Origin: Streptomyces xanthophaeus
GTDB taxonomy: Bacteria; Actinomycetota; Actinomycetes; Streptomycetales; Streptomycetaceae
DNA length: 64,000 nt
Assembly (NCBI RefSeq): GCF_000725805.1
Contig: NZ_KL647137.1
Location: 186,001-250,000, forward strand
Reading direction: 5' to 3'
The notes below the pieces were generated by a model. That model did no database searches. It was not told the DNA's origin and saw nothing but the letters and a program-made list of their open reading frames with translations. The translations under genes and the position numbers were made by a program. This document shows positions 32,922 through 41,681 of this stretch, piece by piece. The stretch's first letter is position 1. Every line of letters starts with the position of its first letter.

Positions 32922-34868
32922 TCACGGGAAGGGATGGGGCACCATCCGGACCTCCCCGTCGGCCAGGTCCGTGCCGCGCAGCCCCGCCCGGCGGGGCGCC
33001 GTGCGCAGCCGGGGCATGTACGGGGCCCGCTGCCGCGACCAGCCGAAGTCGATCGGCAGCAGCCCCGGCACGAGCGCGCACACCGTGCGCAGCCCGATCC
33101 GCCGCTGCTCCGGAGTGGTCTGGTCGACGACGATCACCTCGTGTCCGGAGTGCGTCAACTCCTCGACGCAGTACATGAGATCGTCCCGCAGGTCCGCAGT
33201 CCGCGGCCGGCCCTGCGCGTTCCACGACCGGTAGACCTCGGCCATCGGCCGCACGGCCGCCGGTTCGAGGTACGGCCGCACGTACGGGGCCATCACCGGG
33301 AGCCCGTACAGCTGGGCGTGGTCCTTCAGGTGCCGCACCTGCCGGAAGTCCCCGGCCATCGCCTCCAGTTCCGTACGCCGCTCCGCCACCTGCCGGGGCA
33401 GGTGCGGAATGTAGGTGAGGACCTCCGACAGCGCCGCCTCGGCCGCAGCCACCGGGTCCAGGGCCGCGCCCGCGCCGAAGGAGAACAGCCCCGGCCCGCC
33501 GTCGCGCCGCACCGCGAGCGCCGTCACCACGGGCACCGACAGGTCGATCCGGTTGTCGAAGACGTGCACGTCGTAGCCCTGGAGGGCGGCCCGGTCGGCC
33601 ATCATCCGCACCGCCGGACCCGGTACGGAGGCCAAGTCGATCTCCGTCAGCGGCAGTCCGGCGTACCAGGCGACCAGGAAGGCGTCCCGCTCGATCAGTT
33701 CGAGCAGCGCCCCCAGCAGCGCCTCCTCCGTGCAGCTGCCGATCGCGCAGCCGTTGGAGCACTCGAAGACGAAGTTGTCGGCGGCCAGCCCCGCGCTGTA
33801 GTGCACCAGCCGCGCCGGCACCAGCACCGGGCGGTCGTCGCGCAGCGAATGCCCGTACACCCAGGGGATCGGCCGGTCCGGGTCGAAGGGCGACACCATC
33901 GGGTCGTCGCGGTAGGTCTCGGGCGGGTAGACGCCGCACAGGGCCGGGTCCAGGGCGCGCTCGCCCAGCTCCGCGTACGAGGCCGTGAGCAGGGAGCCGC
34001 CGGTGCGCCGGTGGGTGCCCGCGTACCGCTCCAGGCCCTCCAGGTAGGCCAGGTCGCGGCTGGCCGTGAAGCTGTTGGCCTGCCCGCTCCAGGTCACGTC
34101 GGTCAGGCCCGCGTAACCGCGCATGAACACGCTGCCCGCCACGGGAGCCGTCGTCGGCGAGGTGACGTTGATCCAGGTGCCCCCGCCGAGCACCCCGGTC
34201 TCCGGGTTCGCCAGCGCCGCGTGCGGCATGGGGTACGAGGACGCGGCGCGCAGCCGCTGGGCACCCGGCGAGGGCGTCGGCCGGGAGGCCGGGACGAAGG
34301 GGACCGGGGCGTCGCTCCCGCGCGGCCCGCAGTCGGGGCACAGCGGGTCGGCGGCCAGCGGGTAGCTCCGCACCTGGAGGGTCTCCAGGTCCAGCCGGGA
34401 CACCTGGGGCAGGGCCCGGTCGGCCGCGCCGGGGCCGGGCGCGGCCGCGGAGCCGCCGAACACGGCCCCGTGCAGGGCCCGTACCGCGTCCGCGAGGTAC
34501 GGGGTGAGCCGCGGCCAGTCCCCGGCCACCGGGGTGAGGGGCCCGCTGCCCGTCTCCAGGGCGTCGCGCTCGCTCCGGCTGCGCAGCCGCTGCCGGCGCA
34601 TCGCGAGGCACTGCCCGCAGGCGGGCGCGGTGCCGTCGCCGCCCCAGGGGCCGACCAGGACGGCGCGCGCGCCGAGATGGACGGTCGCTGCCGCCCGTAC
34701 GGGCGCGAACGGGTCCGCGGCGCGCGGCCCCAGCGCGTCGTGGACGCCCACGGTGACCACGCGGGCGCCGAGGTCCTCCAGGGCCGCGGCCAGCTCGCGC
34801 CGCGCCGCCTCCATCGGGGTGCCGTCCGGGGCCTGGACGGGGCGCGTGCGCACGGGAGTCGGGGTCAT
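32922..34868 (-). CDS. YcaO cyclodehydratase 1 (azoline-forming)
   Basis: A 648-aa protein. The N-terminal part (1-200) carries two CxxC pairs (CGQC near the start, CPDCG near 180), and the YcaO ATPase domain follows from about 220 (LEGLERYAG, then LLELIERDAFLVAWY). It ends in PHPFP, the proline-rich C-terminus typical of azoline-forming YcaO proteins. It activates peptide backbone amides with ATP so Cys/Ser/Thr side chains cyclise. It overlaps the ABC permease by ATGA, as the last gene of the minus-strand series. It is clearly a paralogue, not a copy, of YcaO-2. Confidence 0.93.
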   Translation of the reverse strand: MTPTPVRTRPVQAPDGTPMEAARRELAAALEDLGARVVTVGVHDALGPRAADPFAPVRAAATVHLGARAVLVGPWGGDGTAPACGQCLAMRRQRLRSRSERDALETGSGPLTPVAGDWPRLTPYLADAVRALHGAVFGGSAAAPGPGAADRALPQVSRLDLETLQVRSYPLAADPLCPDCGPRGSDAPVPFVPASRPTPSPGAQRLRAASSYPMPHAALANPETGVLGGGTWINVTSPTTAPVAGSVFMRGYAGLTDVTWSGQANSFTASRDLAYLEGLERYAGTHRRTGGSLLTASYAELGERALDPALCGVYPPETYRDDPMVSPFDPDRPIPWVYGHSLRDDRPVLVPARLVHYSAGLAADNFVFECSNGCAIGSCTEEALLGALLELIERDAFLVAWYAGLPLTEIDLASVPGPAVRMMADRAALQGYDVHVFDNRIDLSVPVVTALAVRRDGGPGLFSFGAGAALDPVAAAEAALSEVLTYIPHLPRQVAERRTELEAMAGDFRQVRHLKDHAQLYGLPVMAPYVRPYLEPAAVRPMAEVYRSWNAQGRPRTADLRDDLMYCVEELTHSGHEVIVVDQTTPEQRRIGLRTVCALVPGLLPIDFGWSRQRAPYMPRLRTAPRRAGLRGTDLADGEVRMVPHPFP

Positions 34869-35620
34869 GTCCGGTTGCTCCAGCGGAAGGTCTTGAGCCC
34901 GATCGCGCCGAACACCACGGCGAAGCCGAGGAGCACCGCGCAGCCGATGCCGATGGACGACAGCGAACCCGAGCCGGTCAGCGCACCGGTCGCGGCGTCG
35001 TTGAGGTAGCGCAGCGGGAGGATGCGGGACACCGACTGGAGCCACGACGGCATCATGTCCAGCGGCAGGAAGGAGCCGGACAGGAACGCCATCGGCACCA
35101 TCATGCAGTTGGCGATCGCGGCGACGGCCTCGGGCGTGTTCGCGTAGGTGCCGACGATCACCCCGATCGCCATGAACGCGGTGATGCCGAGGACCAGGGC
35201 GGGCAGCACCAGCGGCCAGCGCCCGTCCAGTTCCAGCCCGAACCCGGGCAGCATCGCCACCGCCACGAACACCGCGGCCTGCACGACGCCGACGACGAGC
35301 GCCAGCACGTACCGCGAGGCCAGCACGGTCGTCAGCGGGGTCGGGGTCAGCCGGATCAGCCGCAGCAGGTCGTCGCGCCGCCACTGCATCAGCGTGAACG
35401 CGATGCCGAACACCGCGGCGTTGGCCACGCCCCACGACATCACGCCGGGCGCGATGTACGAGATGTAGGGGCGGCCGCTCTCCTCGACCTCCTGCCCGCT
35501 GAAGATCAGCCCGAAGACGACGAGGAAGAGCAGGGGGAAGGCGAAGGTGAAGAAGAGGGTGGCCTTGTCCCGGACCTGCGCCCGGTAGCCGGCTGCGGTC
35601 AGGGCCGTGTACGCGCTCAT
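34865..35620 (-). CDS. ABC-2 type transporter permease
   Basis: A 251-aa membrane protein with about six helices (DKATLFFTFAFPLLFLVVFG first) and the ABC-2 signature region near LSGSFLPLDMMPSWLQSVSR. With the ATPase immediately upstream it forms an exporter, most simply for the mature RiPP or for self-protection. ATGA overlaps join it to both neighbours. Confidence 0.93.
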   Translation of the reverse strand: MSAYTALTAAGYRAQVRDKATLFFTFAFPLLFLVVFGLIFSGQEVEESGRPYISYIAPGVMSWGVANAAVFGIAFTLMQWRRDDLLRLIRLTPTPLTTVLASRYVLALVVGVVQAAVFVAVAMLPGFGLELDGRWPLVLPALVLGITAFMAIGVIVGTYANTPEAVAAIANCMMVPMAFLSGSFLPLDMMPSWLQSVSRILPLRYLNDAATGALTGSGSLSSIGIGCAVLLGFAVVFGAIGLKTFRWSNRT

Positions 35621-36600
35621 GCCTGGTGCTCCGTGGGGTGGTCTGCGGCGTGGTCGGCGGCGTGGCCCGCGGCCGCACCGGTCAGTTCGAGGTAGACGTC
35701 CTCCAGGGTGGCCGTACGGGTCATCACGCCGTCGAGCCCGGTGAGTGCGTCGACGGCCTGGAGCACCTTGCCCGGGGAGGCGGTCTCCAGGACCAACGAG
35801 CCGCCCTGGAGCACGGCCCGGTCGACGCCCGGCAGCGCGGCCGCGTCGTCGAGCGGGATCCGGCCCGCGGGCAGCAGCAGCCGGGCCGGGGCGCCCGCGG
35901 CGGTGACGAGCCGGTGCGGGGAGTCGAGGGCGGCGACCGTCCCGTCGACGAGGATGGCCACCCGGTCGCACAGGGCCTCGGCCTCGTCGAGGTGGTGGGT
36001 GGTGTAGACGATGGTGCGGCCCTCGCTCTTGAGGGTGCGCAGCACCTCCCACAGATCGCGCCGGGCCTGCGGGTCGAGGGCCGCGGTCGGTTCGTCCAGG
36101 AAGATCAGCTCCGGGCTGTGGACCAGCGCGGAGGCGATGGCCAGCCGCTGGCGCTGCCCCCCGGACAGGTTCTCGACGAGGACGTCGCGCTGCCCGGTCA
36201 GGTCCACCGTCTCCAGCGTGCGGTCCGCGGCGCCCCGCTCGGCCCGGTACAGCCCGGCGACGGTCAGGAGGTGCTCGCGGGCCGTCTGCCGGACGAAGAA
36301 GGCGGAGGCCTGGGTCTGTACGCCGATCCGCGGGAGCAGCGCCGTGTTGCGCGGCCAGGGGCTCTGGCCGAGCACGCGGACGGTCCCGGAGTCGGCCTGC
36401 CGCAGCCCTTCCATGATCTCGATGAGGGTGGTCTTGCCCGCCCCGTTCGGCCCGAGGAGGCCGAAGAACTCCCCGCGGTGGACTTCGAGGGAGACCCCGT
36501 CCACCGCGGTCCGGTCGCCGTAGCGCTTGCGGACCTCCGAGACGGTGACGGCGGCATCGGGGCCGGTGCCGGGAGGCTGGGTGGTGCTGTCAGTGGTCAT
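35617..36600 (-). CDS. ABC transporter ATP-binding protein (DrrA-like)
   Basis: A 327-aa ATPase with Walker A GPNGAGKTT, signature LSGGQRQRLA, Walker B LIFLDEPTAALD and the H-loop YTTHHLDEAE, followed by a C-terminal DrrA-type extension. It pairs with the ABC-2 permease (ATGA overlap). An early-diverging 69-bp gap separates it from the M50 gene. Confidence 0.95.
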   Translation of the reverse strand: MTTDSTTQPPGTGPDAAVTVSEVRKRYGDRTAVDGVSLEVHRGEFFGLLGPNGAGKTTLIEIMEGLRQADSGTVRVLGQSPWPRNTALLPRIGVQTQASAFFVRQTAREHLLTVAGLYRAERGAADRTLETVDLTGQRDVLVENLSGGQRQRLAIASALVHSPELIFLDEPTAALDPQARRDLWEVLRTLKSEGRTIVYTTHHLDEAEALCDRVAILVDGTVAALDSPHRLVTAAGAPARLLLPAGRIPLDDAAALPGVDRAVLQGGSLVLETASPGKVLQAVDALTGLDGVMTRTATLEDVYLELTGAAAGHAADHAADHPTEHQA

Positions 36601-36669
36601 GGGGCGTGCGGTTCCCTCGTTCTCGATGGGGGTGGGGGGAGGAGAGTGGCCGGTGGTGGTCGGCGGTGG

Positions 36670-37791
36670 TCAGGGCGTGGCGGCCACCGCGTACCAGATC
36701 GCGCCCGCCGCACCGGCGGCGAGCAGCAGGACGAGTACGGCCGAGCCCGCGCCGTACGCCATGTAGAGCCGGCGGGCCCGCGCCGGATAGGCGGCGGCCG
36801 CCGTCCGGTCGCGCATCCTCAGCCGCAGGTACGCGGAGCTCGCGGGCGCGAGCCGGGTCACGCGCAGGGCGTGGCCGAGCATCGTGTACCCGTCGAGCGG
36901 GGGCAGCGGCAGGAGGTTGACCAGGGCCTGCGCACTGCCGAGCAGCAGCAGCGCGCCGAGCACGCGGCCGGTCGGGTCGGCCTCGGGCAGGGCCGCCCAC
37001 CAGCCGAAGAAGGGGAGCAGGAAGAGGAGGTTGGCGAAGGCGCCGGCCGCGGCCACGGCCAGCTGCCGACGGCGGCGGCCCAGATAGCGGTAGTTGTCCA
37101 CGGTGCAGTACATGATGGCCACCGGCAGCCGCCAGCGCAGCCCGATCTCCCCGACCGTACCGCCGACATGACGGGCGGCCACCCCGTGCGCGAACTCGTG
37201 CAGGGCCGTGCTGAACCAGAGCAGCGTGGCCACGGCCAGCAGCGGGACCGGACGGGACAGCAACCACCACAGGTCGCGCAGGAGACCGCCCGCCGAGGCG
37301 GCCAGCACACCCTCCATGGCGAGGCACACCAGCAGCAGCGCCCCCAGCACCACCGGGTGCAGGGCGGGCCGCAGGAAGCGGTGCAGCCGGGCCGTCGTGG
37401 CGTCGGCGTCCGCGACCAGGCGCAGCGTGCCGCGCAGCAGGGTCCCGCTGCGCGGCGGCCCCGGCGGCCCCGGCGGGCCGGGCTCCTGCGGTCCCGGGCC
37501 GCCCGCGAGCAGCCGCCGGCTCCCGAGGAGGGCCAGCAGCTGCTGCCAGTTGCCCTCGCCGAGCCTGCGTCCGAAGGCCTCCCCGTACGCGGCCCCGATC
37601 TCCGCGAGGCTGCGGGAGCCGTCGAGGCGCGAGACGAGGAAGTACTCCTTCGGCCCGATCTCGAAGGAGGCCCCCGACACCGGGTCCTTGACCAGGTGCA
37701 CGACGGCCGGCCCGTCGAGCAGCGGCGGGGACAGCAGGATGCCCGGCCGCAGCGCGGGCCGGTGCCCCAGCAGCCCGGCGGGGCCGCTCAC
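36670..37791 (-). CDS. Membrane M50-type zinc protease with N-terminal RRE-like domain
   Basis: A 373-aa protein. Residues about 25-100 resemble a PqqD/RRE fold (AVVHLVKDPVSGASFEIGPK, then YFLVSRLDGSRSLAEIGAAY), the domain that binds RiPP leaders. Then come five to six membrane helices with the site-2-protease zinc motif HEFAHG and the second motif LVNLLPLPPLDGY. In a RiPP cluster this architecture suggests a leader-directed protease, perhaps removing the leader during export; this is inference. The GTG start overlaps the previous stop (GTGA). Confidence 0.85.
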   Translation of the reverse strand: MSGPAGLLGHRPALRPGILLSPPLLDGPAVVHLVKDPVSGASFEIGPKEYFLVSRLDGSRSLAEIGAAYGEAFGRRLGEGNWQQLLALLGSRRLLAGGPGPQEPGPPGPPGPPRSGTLLRGTLRLVADADATTARLHRFLRPALHPVVLGALLLVCLAMEGVLAASAGGLLRDLWWLLSRPVPLLAVATLLWFSTALHEFAHGVAARHVGGTVGEIGLRWRLPVAIMYCTVDNYRYLGRRRRQLAVAAAGAFANLLFLLPFFGWWAALPEADPTGRVLGALLLLGSAQALVNLLPLPPLDGYTMLGHALRVTRLAPASSAYLRLRMRDRTAAAAYPARARRLYMAYGAGSAVLVLLLAAGAAGAIWYAVAATP

Positions 37792-38846
37792 GCCCGCACC
37801 GCCCCGGCGTCCTCGCGCAGCACCCGCCCGAGCAGGTGTGCGAGGTAGGCCTCGTCCCGGATCGTCACGTGCAGCCGGTTGTTGGTCATGTGCATGTAGG
37901 GGGAGAGGAGCAGGGGCAGCGCCGCGGCCGGATCGGTGACCTTCTCGTCCCGGGTGCCGTCCCAGGAACGGAAGACCAGGTCACCGGCGAGCGCCAGGGA
38001 CTCGGCGCGTGCGCGCAGCTCCCGGCAGTGCTCCGCCCACCCGGCCAGGAACGCGGGCAGCCGGCCGGTCTCCCCGGAGGCGAGGGCCTCCCGGACGGCC
38101 GAGAACCGCCGTGCGAGCCCGGGACCGGTCTGCTCGAAGGTGCGGTCGTACTCGGCCGAGCCGATGAATCCGGTCCCCGGGAAGGCCGTGTGCCAGAACT
38201 CGTAGTAGCGGTCCAGATATCCGCCGAGTTCCTCCCGGTCGGGCAGGAACACCCCCGCCATCACCATCATCAACTGCGCCGAGGTGCCCAGCAGTACGGT
38301 GCGCAGGTGGAGGTTCATGCTGCCCAGGGCGTCCATGACCAGATCGCTGGAACGGGCGAAGTGCCATTCGGCGAGCTCGATCCCGGCCGGGCCGCCGTAT
38401 TTGCCGAATTCGGGCTCGTAGGGCTCGTACGCGTAGGAGTTGTTGGGCCGCAGGTTCATCCGGCCGTCGGCCCCCATGAAGGCGGCCCGGTCACCCTCGG
38501 GGAACTCGATGTCGAAGAGGGTGTTGTAGAACTCGTTGAGGAAACCGGAATCCACCTCGTAGAGGGCGGGCCGGGCCTTGAGGAAGGCCGAGACGGCCTC
38601 CTCGGTGCGTCTGCGCACCTCGGGGGCGGACCCCTCGTCCGCGGGCCGCAGCCGCAGGCGCACGTGCGGGCCCTCCAGCCAGTAGTTGATGAAGAAGTGC
38701 CCGGCGAGCAGTCCGTCCGCCTTCAGCGAGGCGATCAGCGGGCGTACGCAGTTCACCAGCAGGGGCTGCGGATTGGCGGCGTAGAAGATGTGCACGGCCT
38801 GCCATGCGCCGCGCCGGTCCGTACCGGGGTCGCTCAGCTCTGACAT
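37788..38846 (-). CDS. Thiopeptide-type bacteriocin biosynthesis protein (SpaB C-terminal domain; LanB elimination part)
   Basis: A 352-aa stand-alone SpaB_C-like protein (WQAVHIFYAANPQPLLVNCV at the N-terminus, HFFINYWLEGPHVRLRLRP, and MTNNRLHVTIRDEAYLAHLL at the end). In split LanB systems this part eliminates glutamate from glutamylated Ser/Thr to give dehydroalanine/dehydrobutyrine; relatives in thiopeptide clusters form the central pyridine by cycloaddition. The sequence does not tell which. The 13-bp overlap with the glutamylation gene supports elimination. Confidence 0.9.
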   Translation of the reverse strand: MSELSDPGTDRRGAWQAVHIFYAANPQPLLVNCVRPLIASLKADGLLAGHFFINYWLEGPHVRLRLRPADEGSAPEVRRRTEEAVSAFLKARPALYEVDSGFLNEFYNTLFDIEFPEGDRAAFMGADGRMNLRPNNSYAYEPYEPEFGKYGGPAGIELAEWHFARSSDLVMDALGSMNLHLRTVLLGTSAQLMMVMAGVFLPDREELGGYLDRYYEFWHTAFPGTGFIGSAEYDRTFEQTGPGLARRFSAVREALASGETGRLPAFLAGWAEHCRELRARAESLALAGDLVFRSWDGTRDEKVTDPAAALPLLLSPYMHMTNNRLHVTIRDEAYLAHLLGRVLREDAGAVRA

Positions 38847-41650
38847 CGGGGTCCGCCTTCCGGGCGTCGCAGGATCGGGGTACGGGTGGTGAAGGTCTCG
38901 ACGGCGAGCTCCGCGACGTGCGCGCCGCGCGCGGACACCGCGTGCAGGGCGTCGGGGGCGGGCAGCATCTCGCGGAAGACGACCCGGTGGCCCGGATCGC
39001 GCAGCAGCGACTCGAAGGCGCCCAGCGAGAGCAGGCTCTCGAAGTCCACGTACTGCGGTTTCGCGCCCAGCGCCGAGGGCCCGGCGGACACGGTCGCGAA
39101 GACCTGCCCGGGCAGGCCGTGGGCGCGGCGCCACCGCTGCCACTCCAGGAAGTGCCCGGCCTCGCGGGCGCCCGCCACCGGCAGGGCTGCCACCGCGGTG
39201 GTCCAGCTCCGGCGGCTCAGCACGACGTCCCCGTGCACCACCCGGGGCCGGGAGGTCACCCCGCCGTGCGGAGCGCCCTGCGGCACTCCCGCCCAGACGT
39301 CCAGCGGCGACATCGAGGACGGCGAGAGCAGCAGCAGCGTCCGCGGGATCGCGGGCAGCGCCAGCGGCACCAGGTAGCCGAGGTAGACCGGGATCACCTC
39401 CAGGCCGAGGCGGCGCGAGCGCAGCACCACCCGCCCGGACTCGGGGACGTGCTCCGCGTACAGGTCGTCCAGCCGCAGCCTGCGGTCCTCGGGCAGGGTG
39501 CCGGCCTCGCCCGGGCAGACGATCTCGTAGTCGGTCAGCGGCCCGTGCAGATTGAGGTTGGTGGTGACCGGACCACCGGTGACCTCGGCGAACACCGCCC
39601 CCTGCGGGGTGACCCGGGCGGCCGTCCGGCGCAGCTCGGCTGCGAGGGCGCCCCCCGCGTCCGGGCCGTCCGGCCCGTCCGGCCGCTCCGGCCCGGCAGA
39701 CTCCTCGTAGACGTGGGTGAAGCGGCTGAAGGGGAAGGACAGGCCGCCGTAGGAACGGTTCAGCACGGTCAGCGGCGCACCGCCGTCCGGGCCGTGGGCC
39801 AGCTGTACGTGGTGACAGCGCGGCGCGAACCCCGCCGCCACCGGCTCCAGTTCGGCGGCGACCGCCTCGATGTCCGCCCCGGTCAGACGCACCTCGGGGC
39901 CGCCGCCCCCCGCCTCCTCGTACGCCGCCCAGTGCGCCCGCATCAGGCCGACGAAGCCGCGCCGCGCCGCGTCAAGGGCGCGGATGCCCGGCAGGCCGAG
40001 CCAGTTCTCCTCGGGCACGTACTCCCCGCGCGCGTCGAAGGGCGTGCGGCGGGCCGTGAACGACAGGTACTGGTCGAAGAAGTCCTCGTGGAAGTCGTGC
40101 ACCAGGCCCAGCAGGTCCTCGCAGCGGCCGCCCTGGCCGTAACGGGCGGTGAAGAAGCCCTCGAAGGTGATCCGCTGGGCGAGCGTGAGGTCGAAGGCCG
40201 GGAGGATCCGCTCGACCTCGCGCAGCGCGCCGCCCCCGGCCGCCGCCCAGGGGGGCGCCGCGGCGCTGACGTCCGTGCCCGCGCTCACGTCCTCGTACAG
40301 CAAGGTCTGCGGCAGCGCCGCCGTCCGCTCGCCCAGTTCCTCCTGAGCCGCGCGCAGCCCGGCGCGCAACGCCCGCAGCAGCTCCGCCCGTTCGCCCTGC
40401 CCGGCCGCCGGATAGCGCTCCAGCACCGCGGCCGGCCCGTCGAGGAGCTCCGCGAGGGTGTGCGCCCAGGGGCGGTCCAGCGCGGTCAGGGACCGCTGGA
40501 AGGCGCGCAGCGGATCGCCGTCGTGGACCTCGGTGTCCAGGCACGGCACCCGGACCATGCCCAGTTGGAGGAGGGCGCCGACGTACGCCTCGCACTCGGC
40601 GGGCGCGGCGCCGTGCTCTGCCGCCAGCCAGTCGGCCAGCTCGTGGTGGCGCAGCTCGGGCCGTTCGCCGAAGAGGGCGAGGAGGCGGTCGAGGGTGCCG
40701 CTGCGGCGCAGGAAGAACAGCCGGTCCTTGACCGCGTCGAAGGTGACCGCCGCGGAGTCGTCCCCGGCCGTGACCGAACGGCGCACGTAGCGGATCCGGT
40801 CCTCGTCGCGGCCCCAGCCGGAGGCCAGGCGCAGCGGCAGGTCGCGTCGGCGCACGGGGTCGGCGAGGACCAGCTCGGCCAGCCGGGCCAGCACGACGAC
40901 GTTGAGCCGGACGTGGCTGCTCCACGCATCCGCGACCCGGATCACGCCCGCGCCGACGCCGTTCCCGATGCCGTTCCCGTTCTCGCCCGCGGGGGTGAAA
41001 CGGCCGGTGGCCACCGCGGTGAAGGTGGAGAACGGGCTGGTCTTGCAGGCCGTGCGGTAGAGGTACGACAGGACCGAGCGCTCGGCCTTGCGGGCCCGGC
41101 CCGTCGGCGCACCGGCATCCGCGGTGGCCTTCGCGTACGCGTCGAGCTGTCCCTCCAGGACCGGCGAGGCCAGCAGCAGGCCGTGGCGCAGCCGGTCGTC
41201 CCCCAGCAGCGCGCGCAGCGCCGCGCGCCCGCGCCCGAGATCGGCGGTGAGGAGCGGCTCCCCCTCGTCGAGCAGCTGCTCCAGCCGGCGCCTGCGCCGT
41301 ACCCAGGAGTCCAGCTGCCCGGCCGCCCCGGGGACCGCGGCGAGGGCCTGCGCGGCCGGGCCGGGGGAGTCGGGCAGCCGGTTGTTGTGGATCTGCCGGC
41401 GCAGCCGCAGCAGTTCCCGGCGGTCGGCCGCGCCCGGGCCGTCCGCCGCCGGATCGGTTGCTCCGACGGCCCGGTGCAGCAGCTCGCTCAGCCGTTCCCC
41501 GTCCGTGCGCAGCGCCTCCTGCGCGGCGAGGACCTCAGCGGCCCAGCGGCCGGTGTCCGGGCAGCGCAGCGCCTCGACCGCGGACAGCGGCAGGCCGGCG
41601 ACGCGCAGCATGAAGCGGTCGCCCGCGTGCCATTCGGTGGTGGTGTTCAT
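38834..41650 (-). CDS. Lantibiotic dehydratase LanB N-terminal (tRNA-Glu glutamylation) protein
   Basis: A 938-aa protein covering the LanB glutamylation domain, with the hallmark KTSPFSTFTAVATGRF near residue 205. The LanB N-terminus transfers glutamate from glutamyl-tRNA to Ser/Thr side chains of the bound precursor. The C-terminal elimination domain of full LanB proteins is missing and is supplied by the overlapping downstream gene. The length fits the stand-alone glutamylation protein of thiopeptide/goadsporin-type clusters. Confidence 0.93.
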   Translation of the reverse strand: MNTTTEWHAGDRFMLRVAGLPLSAVEALRCPDTGRWAAEVLAAQEALRTDGERLSELLHRAVGATDPAADGPGAADRRELLRLRRQIHNNRLPDSPGPAAQALAAVPGAAGQLDSWVRRRRRLEQLLDEGEPLLTADLGRGRAALRALLGDDRLRHGLLLASPVLEGQLDAYAKATADAGAPTGRARKAERSVLSYLYRTACKTSPFSTFTAVATGRFTPAGENGNGIGNGVGAGVIRVADAWSSHVRLNVVVLARLAELVLADPVRRRDLPLRLASGWGRDEDRIRYVRRSVTAGDDSAAVTFDAVKDRLFFLRRSGTLDRLLALFGERPELRHHELADWLAAEHGAAPAECEAYVGALLQLGMVRVPCLDTEVHDGDPLRAFQRSLTALDRPWAHTLAELLDGPAAVLERYPAAGQGERAELLRALRAGLRAAQEELGERTAALPQTLLYEDVSAGTDVSAAAPPWAAAGGGALREVERILPAFDLTLAQRITFEGFFTARYGQGGRCEDLLGLVHDFHEDFFDQYLSFTARRTPFDARGEYVPEENWLGLPGIRALDAARRGFVGLMRAHWAAYEEAGGGGPEVRLTGADIEAVAAELEPVAAGFAPRCHHVQLAHGPDGGAPLTVLNRSYGGLSFPFSRFTHVYEESAGPERPDGPDGPDAGGALAAELRRTAARVTPQGAVFAEVTGGPVTTNLNLHGPLTDYEIVCPGEAGTLPEDRRLRLDDLYAEHVPESGRVVLRSRRLGLEVIPVYLGYLVPLALPAIPRTLLLLSPSSMSPLDVWAGVPQGAPHGGVTSRPRVVHGDVVLSRRSWTTAVAALPVAGAREAGHFLEWQRWRRAHGLPGQVFATVSAGPSALGAKPQYVDFESLLSLGAFESLLRDPGHRVVFREMLPAPDALHAVSARGAHVAELAVETFTTRTPILRRPEGGPRCQS

Positions 41651-41681
41651 CGGGATCGTCCTGGTCCTCTCGTCGGCCCGG

